A stretch of 64,000 nucleotides of DNA from Chlorobaculum limnaeum (GCF_001747405.1 NZ_CP017305.1:2436001-2500000); one strand, 5' to 3'. Shown: positions 46,290 to 55,642, numbered from the stretch's first letter. A program made the numbers and translations. Notes: generated by a model from the sequence alone, not told the origin.

Positions 46290-47237
46290 ATGAAAATTCT
46301 GATCCCCAAAGCGCTCCGCAGGGAAGAGGTCATCGGCCTGATCTCGCCATCTTCGACCTGCGCCGAGCCGGAAAGAATCCAGCGGGCCGTCACCTATCTT
46401 GAACGCTGTGGCTACAGGGTCAAAACCTCGCTGTACCTGAACCGTTCCGAGCACGACCCCGCGCACACTGACCGTTACAAGCTTCACGATCTCCATCAGA
46501 TGTTCGCCGACCGCGAAGTCCGTGCCATCTTCTGCCTGCGCGGCGGAGCCGGAGCCACGCGGCTGCTCGACAGAATCGACTACGCCCTGATCGCAGCCAA
46601 TCCGAAAATCCTCGTCGGCTACTCCGACATCACGGCGCTGTCGCTCGCGGTGTTCCGGAAAACCGGCCTCGTCAACTTTTCCGGCCCGATGGCGGTCACC
46701 GACCTTTTCGAACCAAGCAGCTATACCGAAGAGCACCTCTGGGGGATGCTCACCGATCCGGGCTATTCGAAGAGCCTCGTCAATTTCGACGGGCACGAGG
46801 TCGGTTGCGTCAAACCCGGAGCCGTCGCCGGACGGCTGATCGGCGGCAACCTCTCGGTGCTCTCCTCGCTGGTCGGAACGCCGTACCTGCCGTCGTTCAG
46901 CGGCAGCCTCCTGTTTACCGAGGATGTCAACGAACCGGCCTACCGGATCGACCGGATGCTCTCGCATCTGTTCAACGCCGGTCTGGCGCAGAAGTGCCGC
47001 GGCCTCATGTTCGGCCAGTTCAGCAAAAACCCCGCCGACGAAAACCGCGACTATCGCTTCGACAAGATTTTCACCTATTACGCAAACCGGATGCACGATG
47101 GCGCGCCGGTGATGACCGGACTTTCTTACGGTCACATCCGCGAATTGATGACCCTGCCGGTCGGGGCGCGCTGCCGCCTGGAGATTTCGCCGGAACAGTT
47201 CTCTTTCGGGGCGGCGGAGGCGGTGGTCTCGATCTGA
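46290..47237 (+). CDS. LD-carboxypeptidase family protein (S66)
   Basis: 315 residues from the ATG at 46290. GLISPSSTCAEPERI opens the fold, FCLRGGAGATRLLDRID precedes the nucleophile in GYSDITAL (Ser about 111), and Glu and His of the S66 relay are found in LFTEDVNEPAYRIDRM and SYGHIRELM. LD-carboxypeptidases remove the terminal D-Ala from recycled cell-wall tetrapeptides; related MccF-type enzymes cleave toxic peptide-nucleotides. The presence of a MurNAc salvage operon in the same window favours the recycling role. Confidence 0.82.
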   Translation: MKILIPKALRREEVIGLISPSSTCAEPERIQRAVTYLERCGYRVKTSLYLNRSEHDPAHTDRYKLHDLHQMFADREVRAIFCLRGGAGATRLLDRIDYALIAANPKILVGYSDITALSLAVFRKTGLVNFSGPMAVTDLFEPSSYTEEHLWGMLTDPGYSKSLVNFDGHEVGCVKPGAVAGRLIGGNLSVLSSLVGTPYLPSFSGSLLFTEDVNEPAYRIDRMLSHLFNAGLAQKCRGLMFGQFSKNPADENRDYRFDKIFTYYANRMHDGAPVMTGLSYGHIRELMTLPVGARCRLEISPEQFSFGAAEAVVSI

Positions 47238-47310
47238 GTGCAGACTTGCTGAAAAGCGTGCAGCTTTATAAATTACAGTTTATTTTTCAGGGAAAACGAC
47301 ACCCATCATC

Positions 47311-47610
47311 ATGATCCGGCTTGCCACGGGGAACGATACCGATACCAGGACCGAAACACTTGTCGCCGATGTCGATACGCTCGACTCCTGGCGCGTCGTG
47401 CTTTTCAACGACGACGACCACACCTTCGACGAGGTGATCTTCCAGATCATCAAGGCCGTGCGCTGTCCAAGGTCAACCGCTGAAAAGCACACCTGGGAGG
47501 TGCACACCAAAGGTCGTTCGATCGTCTATGCCGGTGAAATGTTCAATTGCATCCGCGTCAGCGCCATCCTCGAAGAGATCGCCCTGAAAACGGAAATCCA
47601 GACAGGGTAA
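47311..47610 (+). CDS. clpS: ClpS-like protease adaptor
   Basis: 99 residues. The core [27 protein letters not shown]...[13 protein letters not shown] matches ClpS, including the acidic NDDDHTFDE patch that grips N-degron amino ends. ClpS delivers substrates with destabilising N-terminal residues to ClpAP. The clpA gene is not adjacent. The N-terminal tail of about 25 residues is Thr/Asp-rich. Confidence 0.88.
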   Translation: MIRLATGNDTDTRTETLVADVDTLDSWRVVLFNDDDHTFDEVIFQIIKAVRCPRSTAEKHTWEVHTKGRSIVYAGEMFNCIRVSAILEEIALKTEIQTG

Positions 47611-47716
47611 CGCTCATTGACGTTGGCGCGTTGTAAAAGCGCGTCGCATCGATGCTCTCCTTCTCAACCCCCTCGTACAGCGCCTTTATCCTCTTTCAAC
47701 CCGAACGTCGTGAAAT

Positions 47717-48439
47717 ATGGAGAGTACGCAGGATTATTCGACATTGCTGATCCTCCTGGGCGGGTTGAGTGGAATTGCGCTCTATGCCGAAGCCGTGCGC
47801 GTCGGTCTGCGCGACAAAAGCTACGCGATTCCTGTGTGGGTGATCGGACTCAATTTCTCGTGGGCGGTGATACACTCGCTCTTTGCGGGGAAAATCGAAG
47901 GGGCCTCGCTGCCGGTACTCATCGTTGCCGTCCGGATCGCGCTCGACATTGTCGTCCTTTACACCTGGTTCAAATTCGGCGGCAGGCATTTTCCTGAAAA
48001 TCCGGGTGAACGCTGGTTCGTGCCGTGGAGCCTGTTGGTGATCGTTGTCGCATTTATTCTGCACAGTACTGTCATCATGCAGTTCGGCATCTCTCCGGGG
48101 CTTGCCTACACGGCTGTCATGCAAAACTTCGTGATGTCGCTGCTCTTCATCGCCATGCTCGCCCGCAGAAAGCGCCGGAAAGCGCAGAGCATGATCATTG
48201 CCGTGGCGAAGCTGACGGGTTCGCTCTCGATGACCACACTTTGCGGCGTGATTGGCCACGAAGCGCTCGATGGCCCGAACACCCTGCTGCTTGTCATCGG
48301 CTCGCTGAGCTGCCTGTTCGACCTGATCTACATCGCGCTGCTCAGCCAGGCGAAACCGTACGAAAAGAGAGAAAAGGGGCAGGCCACGATTGTCCAGCAA
48401 AATATGACTGGCGGTGAATTCGATGCGTTTCGATCCTGA
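47717..48439 (+). CDS. seven-helix membrane protein (PaxB-type terpene-cyclase-like pattern)
   Basis: 240 residues with about seven hydrophobic helices and no signal peptide. GLRDKSYAIPVWVIGLNFSWAVIHSLF (about residues 30-56), followed by RIALDIVVLYTWFKFG, recalls the acid-containing helices of membrane terpene cyclases of the PaxB type, where Glu and Asp act in protonation. In this protein the first motif has Trp-Ala in place of the usual Trp-Glu, so cyclase activity is doubtful. I treat function as unknown. Confidence 0.65.
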   Translation: MESTQDYSTLLILLGGLSGIALYAEAVRVGLRDKSYAIPVWVIGLNFSWAVIHSLFAGKIEGASLPVLIVAVRIALDIVVLYTWFKFGGRHFPENPGERWFVPWSLLVIVVAFILHSTVIMQFGISPGLAYTAVMQNFVMSLLFIAMLARRKRRKAQSMIIAVAKLTGSLSMTTLCGVIGHEALDGPNTLLLVIGSLSCLFDLIYIALLSQAKPYEKREKGQATIVQQNMTGGEFDAFRS

Positions 48440-48457
48440 TGTCTGCGAATATAATTG

Positions 48458-50080
48458 GGGTCTGCTGAATAATGGTTAAATTGTTTTATGGTAATGAATT
48501 AAGCGGTATTTTTGTATCTTGAATGCAAGGAAAAGCCTGAAAAAGCCCCAAAAACCTTGCACCTCGATACCGCCGATTCATGTACCAGCCGAAGTTTCAG
48601 CAGCTCACGTTCGAAAATTTCCATCTGCCGTTTGGTGGTAAACTCGATCCGGAAAACCGGTGGGTGAAGCTCGCCGACGTAATTCCCTGGCACGTCGCCG
48701 AGACGAAGTATGCCAAAAACTTCATGTCGAAACGGGGCGCTCCTGCACTGACGGTTCGCATGGCGCTGGGGTCCTTGATTATCAAGGAGAAGCTCGGCCT
48801 TTCGGATATCGAGACGGTCGAACAGATCAAGGAGAACCCGTATCTCCAGTTCTTTATCGGTCTTGAAACGTACCAGCATGCAGCGCCCTTCGATGCCTCG
48901 ATGCTGACCCACTTTCGGAAGCGGCTGAAGCATACCGATCTGGCCGCGTTGCAGGAGGAACTCCTGCAACGCCATCTGGCTGAAGAGCGCAGGAAGGCTG
49001 AGGAAAGGAACCAGAATGACGACGGAGACGGAGGTTCCGGCAACAAGGGCAAACTCATCGTTGATGCCACCTGTGCTCCGGCAGACATCGCCTATCCGAC
49101 GGATATCGGACTCTTGAACGATGCCCGCGAGAAGACCGAACGGATCATCGACGATCTCTGTGCCATGCACCCGGAAGGCGTCGCAAAACCCAGGATGTCC
49201 CGCCGGACGGCAAGGAAGGATTTCCTTGCTGTCGGCATGAAGAAGAGCCTGTCGAGAAAGGCCCTCCGCAAAGGCCTACGCAAGCAGTTGAGTTATCTCA
49301 GGAGGAACCTGCAGTACATCGGCGGCTTGTCCGCCTCGGTTCCGCTGACCGTCCTCTCGACAGCGCGGTATCGCGACCTGCTGGTGATCGATGAGCTGTA
49401 TCGGCAGCAACAGGAAATGTACAAGAGTGACAGGAAGAGCATCAGCGATCGAATCGTCAGCATCAGCCAGCCCCATGTCAGGCCGATCGTACGGGGCAAG
49501 GCCGCAGCCAGGACGGAGTTCGGCATGAAGCTCTCCATCAGCGTCGTCGACGGCATCAGCCTGCCGGAACGGATGAGCTGGAACGCCTACAACGAAGGCT
49601 GCGACCTGGTGCGGGATATCGAGCGATATCGCGAGCGCTACGGGCACTATCCCGAATCAGTCCATGCCGACAAGATCTACCGGACGCTGGCCAACCGGAT
49701 GTGGTGCAAGGCACGAGGAATCCGGCTGAGCGGCGTGCCGCTCGGTCGGCCCCCGAAGGATGTTGAGAAGAACCGGGCCCGCCGGCGGCAGATCAGGGAA
49801 GACGAAGGAGTCCGGAATGCAGTCGAAGGCATGTTCGGTAAGGCGAAGCGCCGATACGGGCTGGGCCGGGTAATGGCGAGGCTTGCCGAGAGCAGTCTGA
49901 GTGTGGTCTCGATCACGTTCCTCGTGATGAACTTGGACAGGCTGCTCGCCGCTCCTTTTTTGCGCCTGTTTGAATGGCTCCTTTTGGAGCTTGATGTAAT
50001 CAGAAATTTGTTCGCGTGGTCACCTCCCCGAGCGGCGATTGAGTGCCGCGGGGCGATGGCTTGAATTCTTCAGCAAACCC
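48458..50080 (+). mobile_element. complete IS element (IS5-like superfamily), 1,623 bp
   Basis: The ends GGGTCTGCTGAATAA (48458-48472) and the complement of GGGTTTGCTGAAGAA (50066-50080) are inverted and match at 13 of 15 bases. The sequence TAATTG occurs directly before the left end (48452-48457) and directly after the right end (50081-50086), a 6-bp target duplication. One intact transposase fills the element. Perfect duplications and an open ORF indicate recent movement. Confidence 0.9.
48580..50064 (+). CDS. transposase (DUF772 plus DDE domain)
   Basis: 494 residues. The N-terminal third (PKFQQLTFENFHLPFGGKLDPENRWVKLADVIPW, LSDIETVEQIKENPYLQFFIG) is the DUF772 DNA-binding domain. The DDE core is split by a long insert: first Asp in KLIVDATCAPADI (about residue 150), second in HADKIYRT (about 364), and Glu in the AVEGMFGKAKRRYGL Y1-like motif (about 412). 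All catalytic residues are present. No frameshift or stop interrupts the gene. Confidence 0.93.
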   Translation: MYQPKFQQLTFENFHLPFGGKLDPENRWVKLADVIPWHVAETKYAKNFMSKRGAPALTVRMALGSLIIKEKLGLSDIETVEQIKENPYLQFFIGLETYQHAAPFDASMLTHFRKRLKHTDLAALQEELLQRHLAEERRKAEERNQNDDGDGGSGNKGKLIVDATCAPADIAYPTDIGLLNDAREKTERIIDDLCAMHPEGVAKPRMSRRTARKDFLAVGMKKSLSRKALRKGLRKQLSYLRRNLQYIGGLSASVPLTVLSTARYRDLLVIDELYRQQQEMYKSDRKSISDRIVSISQPHVRPIVRGKAAARTEFGMKLSISVVDGISLPERMSWNAYNEGCDLVRDIERYRERYGHYPESVHADKIYRTLANRMWCKARGIRLSGVPLGRPPKDVEKNRARRRQIREDEGVRNAVEGMFGKAKRRYGLGRVMARLAESSLSVVSITFLVMNLDRLLAAPFLRLFEWLLLELDVIRNLFAWSPPRAAIECRGAMA

Positions 50081-50119
50081 TAATTGCCGGGTGACAACTC
50101 CGCATCCGGCAGCAAAATG

Positions 50120-50185
50120 TGCTGTCAGCCGATGAAGCAAAGTTAAGCTCGGCGATGAAATCGGGATCGATGGCCTCGACGCGCT
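50120..50185 (-). pseudogene. HemD-like remnant
   Basis: A minus-strand stretch encodes RVEAIDPDFIAELNFAS, matching 13 of 17 residues of the HemD end of the CobA-HemD gene 3.5 kb away ([17 protein letters not shown]). Only about twenty codons align, after which the frame loses resemblance. At the DNA level the two copies are clearly diverged. It lies between the IS right end and the Roco gene. It is best read as a leftover of a second copy. Confidence 0.6.
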
Positions 50186-50215
50186 TTCGAGGCGGCACAT
50201 CGGCAGACGGTTGCC

Positions 50216-52990
50216 TCAATACTCTCCCTCGAACTGCGGATGCACCCACAGGAACTCCTGCCGCTTGTTCTGCACCCGAATCAGCCCGCCGAAGCTTGGG
50301 TCTTTCTCCTTCAGCCAGGCGTGCAACTGCCGCAGGACAGCCCCCTGCGCCCGGATCGCCTCGCCGCGCTCCAGCTCCGGCGCGTCGCTGCGACCCAGCC
50401 ATGCGCCGGATTGCTCTCCGCCTTTGAGCACCGATTCGAGACTCTTCTGACCAAGGTCCAACTCCTTCTCCAGACCCTTGTAGGCGGTGTCATCCATGAT
50501 GAATTTCGTGGCCGACGCCGCCACCGGCAGTACGAGGCTCAACGTGCCGGTGAGCACCTTGAGGAATGGCGCAGCCTTCTCGAACCACTCGCGAGGCAGG
50601 GTCAACTCATACACGCCCGCTTTGCTTTTCTTGCCATTCAATTCCGGCAACGGCTGACGGCTGTGCTCGCACCACAGCGTCAGGCGGAACTTCTGGCTGA
50701 TCCACCTGGGCCGCTCAAAGAACCCCGGATCAACCGGCTGGAAGCTGAACAGGCGCGGGCCTTCCTTCGCTTCGTCAAGCAGCGTGTGAATCAAGCTGTC
50801 GTAAGCGCCCTCCACCTTGCTCACAAGTTCCTTGCCGGATGCGTCCAAATGATCAAAGCGACCGATGACCTGAGCATGCTGCTCACCTAGTTGCTCCCGA
50901 ACCTCCCGCAACATCCGCATCGCTTCAGCGGAATGGGCAAGCAGTTCCTCCAGCGGATTTGGCTGCGCGGCAGGGGCATTGCCGAGCAGTTGCACGACAG
51001 GCTGCCACTCGTTGCAGACGGTGCATGGAACTTCGAAGCGTTTGCGCTTCTTGTTTTCAAGCAGGTTTCCGACCTCAAACAAGCCGATGCATGGCGTCCC
51101 GCTATTTGCTTTCATCAAACAAGGCACCATAACGTCGCAACGCATTCCCTTCCAACCTTGTTCCGGGTTTTCCACAAGCCACTTCACCTCATAAGTCAAA
51201 ACCGAAAGGAAACGAGCGGCAAAAGGAGAACGCACGGTGATGCGGACATCATTATCGATATGCTCAAGAAAAGCGCGTGCTCCGGTATCATCCTCCAGTA
51301 CCAGACCACGTTGCCAGTGAACGCTCTCGTGATGGTTTGCACGCCCCAGCGAATATTTATGCAGGCGGACAATGAGCCGGTAAAAAATCCCTTCCGCTGT
51401 GACGGATTGATTCTTCTTTGTCTCCACGATCCTGCAAATTTGCACCTGCTGCTCATCGCCAGAAAATGGGCTTGCTGGCCAGACATGCATCAGGGCTTTT
51501 TCAGGGCGAACGTCAGGCACCAACTGCGCAATCAGGCTCGTGCCATCAGCATCGTTTCTGCCTTGCTCGGCAATTCGGTATGAGAGGTCGAACCGTTCCA
51601 TCAACCTGAGAAATATAGGATGCAATCTTTCAGGATAACGATTCTCCTCCGGCCTGTCGGGATCATTCCAGAGCAATCCAAGCCGCTCGAAGCTGACAAG
51701 GCCATGCCCGACGTTCCGCGTGTGCTCATCGTCGAGCACAAAACTTATCGCCGTGGCCAGCCAGTCGGGTTTCAGAATGACGATGTCGCGCAATGCAGGA
51801 TCGTGCTCGTAATGGATCAGGTCGCCCACGCGACGGCATATGAGTAGCAGCAACCGTGCATCCTCTTCATCCACCTTGTGCTCCTTGCAGATGGCGAAAA
51901 CGCGGTCAAGCGGCAGCCAGGCTTCGTTGCTGTTCCGCAACGCTTCACGCGCCTCCTGCCAGTGCTTTGGGAAGGTACGGCCCATTTCGGGCAATGAAGC
52001 CGCGACTTGCACGATGACCGTCTTCAGTTTTTCAATGGTTGGACGCTCGCCTTGCTCATTCGGCTTGCTGTCGATGGTGATGAAATCCACCACGGTCTCC
52101 CTGCCGAACAGATCCCAGATTTCCTGGCGGTCGATGTCCGGCTGGCGCTCTTTGGGGCCACCGTGGGTGGCGACGACGAGGATTTTAGCCTCCGGCTCGC
52201 GGTGCTTCACCAGCTTGATCCACTCCTTCACGAACCCCTGCTGCGGCCCTTCGCGCGGCTTCCACACCACCAGATAGACCGCCGGGGCGGTAAAAAACAA
52301 CTGGTGCGTTGGCCGATAGACCCGCTGTCCGCCGAAATCCCAGCCGTTCAGCGTAATCTCCGTGCCGGTGGCGGGATCGGTCACCTTCACCGGCTTGATC
52401 TCGATGCCGTGCGTGGTAGGCTTGCCCTCCTCCCACTGGTCGCCGCGCAACGCCCCAAGCAGGCAACTCTTCCCCACCTCACCCTCGCCAATGAGAATCA
52501 GCTTCACCTCGTTCAGCACCACCTGCGCCGCCGCCTTCGCCCGCAGGTAGCGTTTGACTGCATCGAGGCCCTCCTTGTAGGCGGCGGCGAGTTCGGGGTT
52601 GAGTGGGTTGCCGTCAAGGTTGAGTCTCTGCAAATCATGCCACTCGTTCAGCCACTCGGGCAGGTTCATCACATTGCGCTGAATCGCTGTCAGATATTGA
52701 AGCTGACTAAGACTACATAATTCAGGAGGAATGCCTGAAAAAAGACTGAAGCTCCTAAATGAACCAATTGTAAGGAGTTTCAAATGTATCATTTTTCCGA
52801 GTGAGGCAGGAAATGTCTCGATTCGATTGGCATCGATCGACAGGTCGGTAAGTGCAGCGAGTTGCAAGATGCAATCTGGAAATGATGTCAGTTTATTGGT
52901 TGACAAGGATAGCTTGCGAAGCTGATAAAGTTCACCGAACGACTCTGGCAGTGAAGTCAAATCGTTCCAGTCCAATATGATTGACTCCAA
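50216..52990 (-). CDS. Roco protein, main part (LRR-Roc-COR)
   Basis: 924 residues. Leucine-rich repeats (LTSLPESFGELYQLRKLSLS...) occupy 1-150. The Roc GTPase follows: P-loop GEGEVGKSCL (about 168-177), DFGGQ switch (about 215) and THGG. The COR region runs to about 550 and an unusual C-terminal extension (Cys pair CTVCNEW, coiled coil around residues 700-760) to the end; there is no kinase domain. Bacterial Roco proteins dimerise through COR, and a green sulfur bacterial one is a known model for LRRK2. The LRR start lies in another frame at 52996-53298. Confidence 0.88.
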   Translation of the reverse strand: MESIILDWNDLTSLPESFGELYQLRKLSLSTNKLTSFPDCILQLAALTDLSIDANRIETFPASLGKMIHLKLLTIGSFRSFSLFSGIPPELCSLSQLQYLTAIQRNVMNLPEWLNEWHDLQRLNLDGNPLNPELAAAYKEGLDAVKRYLRAKAAAQVVLNEVKLILIGEGEVGKSCLLGALRGDQWEEGKPTTHGIEIKPVKVTDPATGTEITLNGWDFGGQRVYRPTHQLFFTAPAVYLVVWKPREGPQQGFVKEWIKLVKHREPEAKILVVATHGGPKERQPDIDRQEIWDLFGRETVVDFITIDSKPNEQGERPTIEKLKTVIVQVAASLPEMGRTFPKHWQEAREALRNSNEAWLPLDRVFAICKEHKVDEEDARLLLLICRRVGDLIHYEHDPALRDIVILKPDWLATAISFVLDDEHTRNVGHGLVSFERLGLLWNDPDRPEENRYPERLHPIFLRLMERFDLSYRIAEQGRNDADGTSLIAQLVPDVRPEKALMHVWPASPFSGDEQQVQICRIVETKKNQSVTAEGIFYRLIVRLHKYSLGRANHHESVHWQRGLVLEDDTGARAFLEHIDNDVRITVRSPFAARFLSVLTYEVKWLVENPEQGWKGMRCDVMVPCLMKANSGTPCIGLFEVGNLLENKKRKRFEVPCTVCNEWQPVVQLLGNAPAAQPNPLEELLAHSAEAMRMLREVREQLGEQHAQVIGRFDHLDASGKELVSKVEGAYDSLIHTLLDEAKEGPRLFSFQPVDPGFFERPRWISQKFRLTLWCEHSRQPLPELNGKKSKAGVYELTLPREWFEKAAPFLKVLTGTLSLVLPVAASATKFIMDDTAYKGLEKELDLGQKSLESVLKGGEQSGAWLGRSDAPELERGEAIRAQGAVLRQLHAWLKEKDPSFGGLIRVQNKRQEFLWVHPQFEGEY

Positions 52991-52995
52991 CTGGG

Positions 52996-53298
52996 TTAGC
53001 CTACCGATCGACTCTGGAGCGACGTCAGTCGATTTGTACTGAGGTCCAGTGACTGTAACTTTGTGAGTTTGCCCAGCGATTCCGGCAGTGATGTCAGTTG
53101 GTTTTCGCGAAGGTTCAGCAACCGCAACTGTGTGAGTTGGCCCAACGATTCCGGCAATTCAGTGAGTCTCTCTGAATCTCCTAAGTACCATGTGTCCTTG
53201 GCGTACCATATGCGACTTAGATCGAGTTCGGTCGCCCCGGTTCGCAGGGCTTCCGCGATTTTCTTTTCTGCTATCAGATATGCTTTGTTCTTTGCCAT
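52996..53298 (-). CDS. Roco protein, N-terminal LRR fragment (frameshifted)
   Basis: 100 residues: MAKNKAYLIAEKKIAEALRTGATELDLSRI, then two complete LRRs (LTELPESLGQLTQLRLLNLREN; LTSLPESLGKLTKLQSLDLSTN) before the frame derails into LQSRSVG and stops. One additional base near 53017 would give LTSLPESIGRLTQLESI and join it to the main Roco ORF, producing a protein of about 1,027 residues. The basic N-terminus and lead helix are typical of the LRR cap. Without this part the main ORF lacks its LRR cap and a natural start. Confidence 0.85.
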   Translation of the reverse strand: MAKNKAYLIAEKKIAEALRTGATELDLSRIWYAKDTWYLGDSERLTELPESLGQLTQLRLLNLRENQLTSLPESLGKLTKLQSLDLSTNRLTSLQSRSVG

Positions 53299-53551
53299 GA
53301 GCCGTGTCTTCAGGTTAAACCAGCATCCTAATTGTCATAGGGCGAACATTGACAGGTAGTGATCGATGAGAGCGTGGGTGTCGATCAGAGTGGTTCCGGG
53401 AGTCGCGTCGGCTTTCGTGTCGGGGGATGATCACTCGCAAAAATTAGCGCAAAATCAGCAAAGAAACAACCACTCCGGCGCGGCAGGGGCTTCATGTCCG
53501 GGACGATTCTTTCAGAGATAACCGCAGGCGCGGAAATGTGTTCCGGCCTGC

Positions 53552-54946
53552 TCAGCCGCCGAACTGTTTTTTTACGTCCTCCGCCGTCCGCTCGTCCGCC
53601 GGGGTGACGACGATTCGGGCGGGAATTGCGTCGTGCAGCTCCCTGAATTTCCTGACGCACTCCGGCGAGGCGAAGTAAATTTCGTCGATAAAATCGAGAT
53701 CGATGGCTTCGACGTGATCCTGCGCGCCGTGCACATAGACGGCGAGCGGCGTGACTTGGTTGCCACCCTCGCGCAGTTGCCCGGCCACCAGCTCATCGAC
53801 GTGCTCCGCGCCCGGCAGGAGAATGCGCTGGCCCGTCAGCCCCTGTCGCCTCAGCATCTCCCCGATGCCGGTCGGCGTTTCCGCTTCGAGTCGGCAATCG
53901 GCAATGATGCCGTGTTCCTGAAGCTCCGTGGCCGCCAGACGGTTCGAGGTGCAGATGACGAGATGCGCCAGGTGGCGGACGTCACGTCCGTTTTCGAAGA
54001 GGTACTTGAAGAAGTAGCGCACGGCGAAGCGGTTCTGGAAGAAGAGCATCGTGAACTGCCCGATCCCTTCGATGCAACTCTTGACCGCGCCGAGATCCGC
54101 GCCCGCAACCTGTCGGCACGGGAAGGGCACGGTGATGTATTCGGCTGGCGTATATTTTTTCGGTGCCTCGCCGGTCATGAGCACCTTCTTCTTGCGGGAG
54201 TACCAGTTCTCTTCGATGTACTGGCTGATGTTCTGGCCGATGATGAGCAGCGCCGGTGAGTAGACCGCACGCTCGCGCTTGCGGAACTCGTCGAGCGTAC
54301 TGATAAAGATGCGCTGGTTGTAGCGCGTGGCGTTCTGCACCACGGCAACCATCGTCTCGCCGCTTCGCCCCGACGCCGCCACCTTGTCGAGCACGTCGTG
54401 CACGTTCGAGGCCACCATGTAGTAGACGATGGTGTCGGTATCGGGCACCTGAATGCTGTTGACCGGATGGCCGGTGCAGAAGGCCACCGACGAGGATACC
54501 TTGCGCATGGTGAGCGGAATTTCGCTGTAGGCGCTGGCCCCGTGCGCCGCCGTGATGCCCGGAATGATCTCGTACTCGATGCCGTGCTGGCGGAGCGTGT
54601 CGATCTCTTCGCCGCCCCGTCCGAAAATGAAGGGATCGCCGCCCTTGAGCCTCACGACGGTCTTGCCCATGAGCGCATGGCGCACGATCTCCTGATTGAT
54701 CTCGTCCTGCGCGAAGTGATGCGCATCCTTGCGCTTGCCGGTGTAAATCTTCTCGGCCCTGTAGGGTTCGAGCATCTGGGGCAGCACGAGGTCGTCGAAG
54801 AGGATCACGTCTGCCTCGCGCAACACCCGGTCGGCTTTGAGCGTCAGCAGTTCGGGATCGCCCGGCCCCGCGCCCGCGATATAGACGTACCCTTTCTTCG
54901 CCGGTGTCTGTGACGGTGTCGGTTCTGTATGGATTGAATCGGTCAT
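53552..54946 (-). CDS. cobA: uroporphyrinogen-III C-methyltransferase / HemD fusion (dsrW position)
   Basis: 464 residues. Residues 20-260 form the SAM-dependent methylase: [17 protein letters not shown] and [18 protein letters not shown]. Residues 290-464 form a HemD-type uroporphyrinogen-III synthase domain. The enzyme would make uroporphyrinogen III and methylate it to precorrin-2 for siroheme, the cofactor of DsrAB. It lies 21 bases after the precorrin-2 dehydrogenase gene at the tail of the dsr operon, in the position that the green sulfur bacterial literature names dsrW. Confidence 0.9.
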   Translation of the reverse strand: MTDSIHTEPTPSQTPAKKGYVYIAGAGPGDPELLTLKADRVLREADVILFDDLVLPQMLEPYRAEKIYTGKRKDAHHFAQDEINQEIVRHALMGKTVVRLKGGDPFIFGRGGEEIDTLRQHGIEYEIIPGITAAHGASAYSEIPLTMRKVSSSVAFCTGHPVNSIQVPDTDTIVYYMVASNVHDVLDKVAASGRSGETMVAVVQNATRYNQRIFISTLDEFRKRERAVYSPALLIIGQNISQYIEENWYSRKKKVLMTGEAPKKYTPAEYITVPFPCRQVAGADLGAVKSCIEGIGQFTMLFFQNRFAVRYFFKYLFENGRDVRHLAHLVICTSNRLAATELQEHGIIADCRLEAETPTGIGEMLRRQGLTGQRILLPGAEHVDELVAGQLREGGNQVTPLAVYVHGAQDHVEAIDLDFIDEIYFASPECVRKFRELHDAIPARIVVTPADERTAEDVKKQFGG

Positions 54947-54967
54947 TGCGGATACTTCCTTGCGAAA

Positions 54968-55429
54968 TTAGGGGTTATCGTCCGGCCAGGTCTCGTTGAC
55001 GAACTCCCGGAGGCGGTTGCGCCACTCCACGGACTTTTTGACGTTCTGGCCGTTCGAGGAGACCGCGACGGTCATCTCCTTTGTCTTGATGATCGCTGGT
55101 GAGATGAAGCCCGAAAGCTCGCGGTTATCGACGACGTTCACCAGGATTCCCCGCGCCTCGGCGTCGTCGCGGACGCGCCGGTTGACCGCCTCGACGTTGG
55201 TGCTGGCGTAGACGAGGAACGCGCCGTCGAGGTCGGAGGAGTCGTACTCCTTGTAGACCTCCGTGAACCCCTTGCCCTTGAGTTCGTCGATGATTTCAGG
55301 CGAGACGATGGTGATGTTCCGGGTATACTTTTCGATGGTCTGAATCTTGTGCAAGGCGATCTTGCCGCCGCCGACGAAGAGAATCTTCTTGTTGTCCACC
55401 CGGATGTTGAGCGGCAGAAACACTTTCAT
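54968..55429 (-). CDS. precorrin-2 dehydrogenase/siroheme synthase N-domain-like (dsrV position)
   Basis: 153 residues. [25 protein letters not shown] is the NAD-binding start of CysG/Met8p-type enzymes; [35 protein letters not shown] contains the conserved FISPA and SS-NG segments with the catalytic Asp (VVDN). It oxidises precorrin-2 to sirohydrochlorin and may chelate iron. This and the methyltransferase supply siroheme to the sulfite reductase of the operon. The gap to dsrP is about 340 bases and contains a terminator, so it may have its own promoter. Confidence 0.87.
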   Translation of the reverse strand: MKVFLPLNIRVDNKKILFVGGGKIALHKIQTIEKYTRNITIVSPEIIDELKGKGFTEVYKEYDSSDLDGAFLVYASTNVEAVNRRVRDDAEARGILVNVVDNRELSGFISPAIIKTKEMTVAVSSNGQNVKKSVEWRNRLREFVNETWPDDNP

Positions 55430-55589
55430 AGAACGTGTGATTTTGTCATGACATGAACATGATGAACATGCGAAAGAACATGGTCGTTCCGCAGGGTCAT
55501 GAAGATAATGAAGATGAAACGTAAATACGGGACATTTGTCGAGGAAGAAAACGCATCATCGCACCATTTCGTCCGGGCGCTTCGCGAAT

Positions 55590-55642
55590 TGTCGGAATGC
55601 CCTCTCAGGCATCCCGGTATTCCCCACATGGGCATCCCGACA
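55590..55642 (-). promoter_or_regulatory. inverted repeat in the leader of the siroheme genes
   Basis: TGTCGGAATGCCC (55590-55602) pairs with GGGCATCCCGACA (55630-55642), 12 of 13 bases, with a third partial copy GGCATCCCG between them. It sits between the dsrP terminator and the ATG at 55429, about 160 bases upstream of the latter. Alternative pairing among three copies is possible. No known riboswitch is recognised. Confidence 0.45.

Noticed and set aside
53340-53420. Minus-strand stretch reading TLIDTHALIDHYL, like the start of a PIN toxin domain
   Set aside because: Only about 13 residues match, no antitoxin gene, no continuation of the frame; too little to call a toxin remnant.
55440-55530. 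Short ATGAACATG-type direct repeats before the precorrin-2 dehydrogenase gene as a CRISPR or phase-variable tract
   Set aside because: Units are only 6-9 bases, irregular and few; no spacer pattern and no cas genes in the window.
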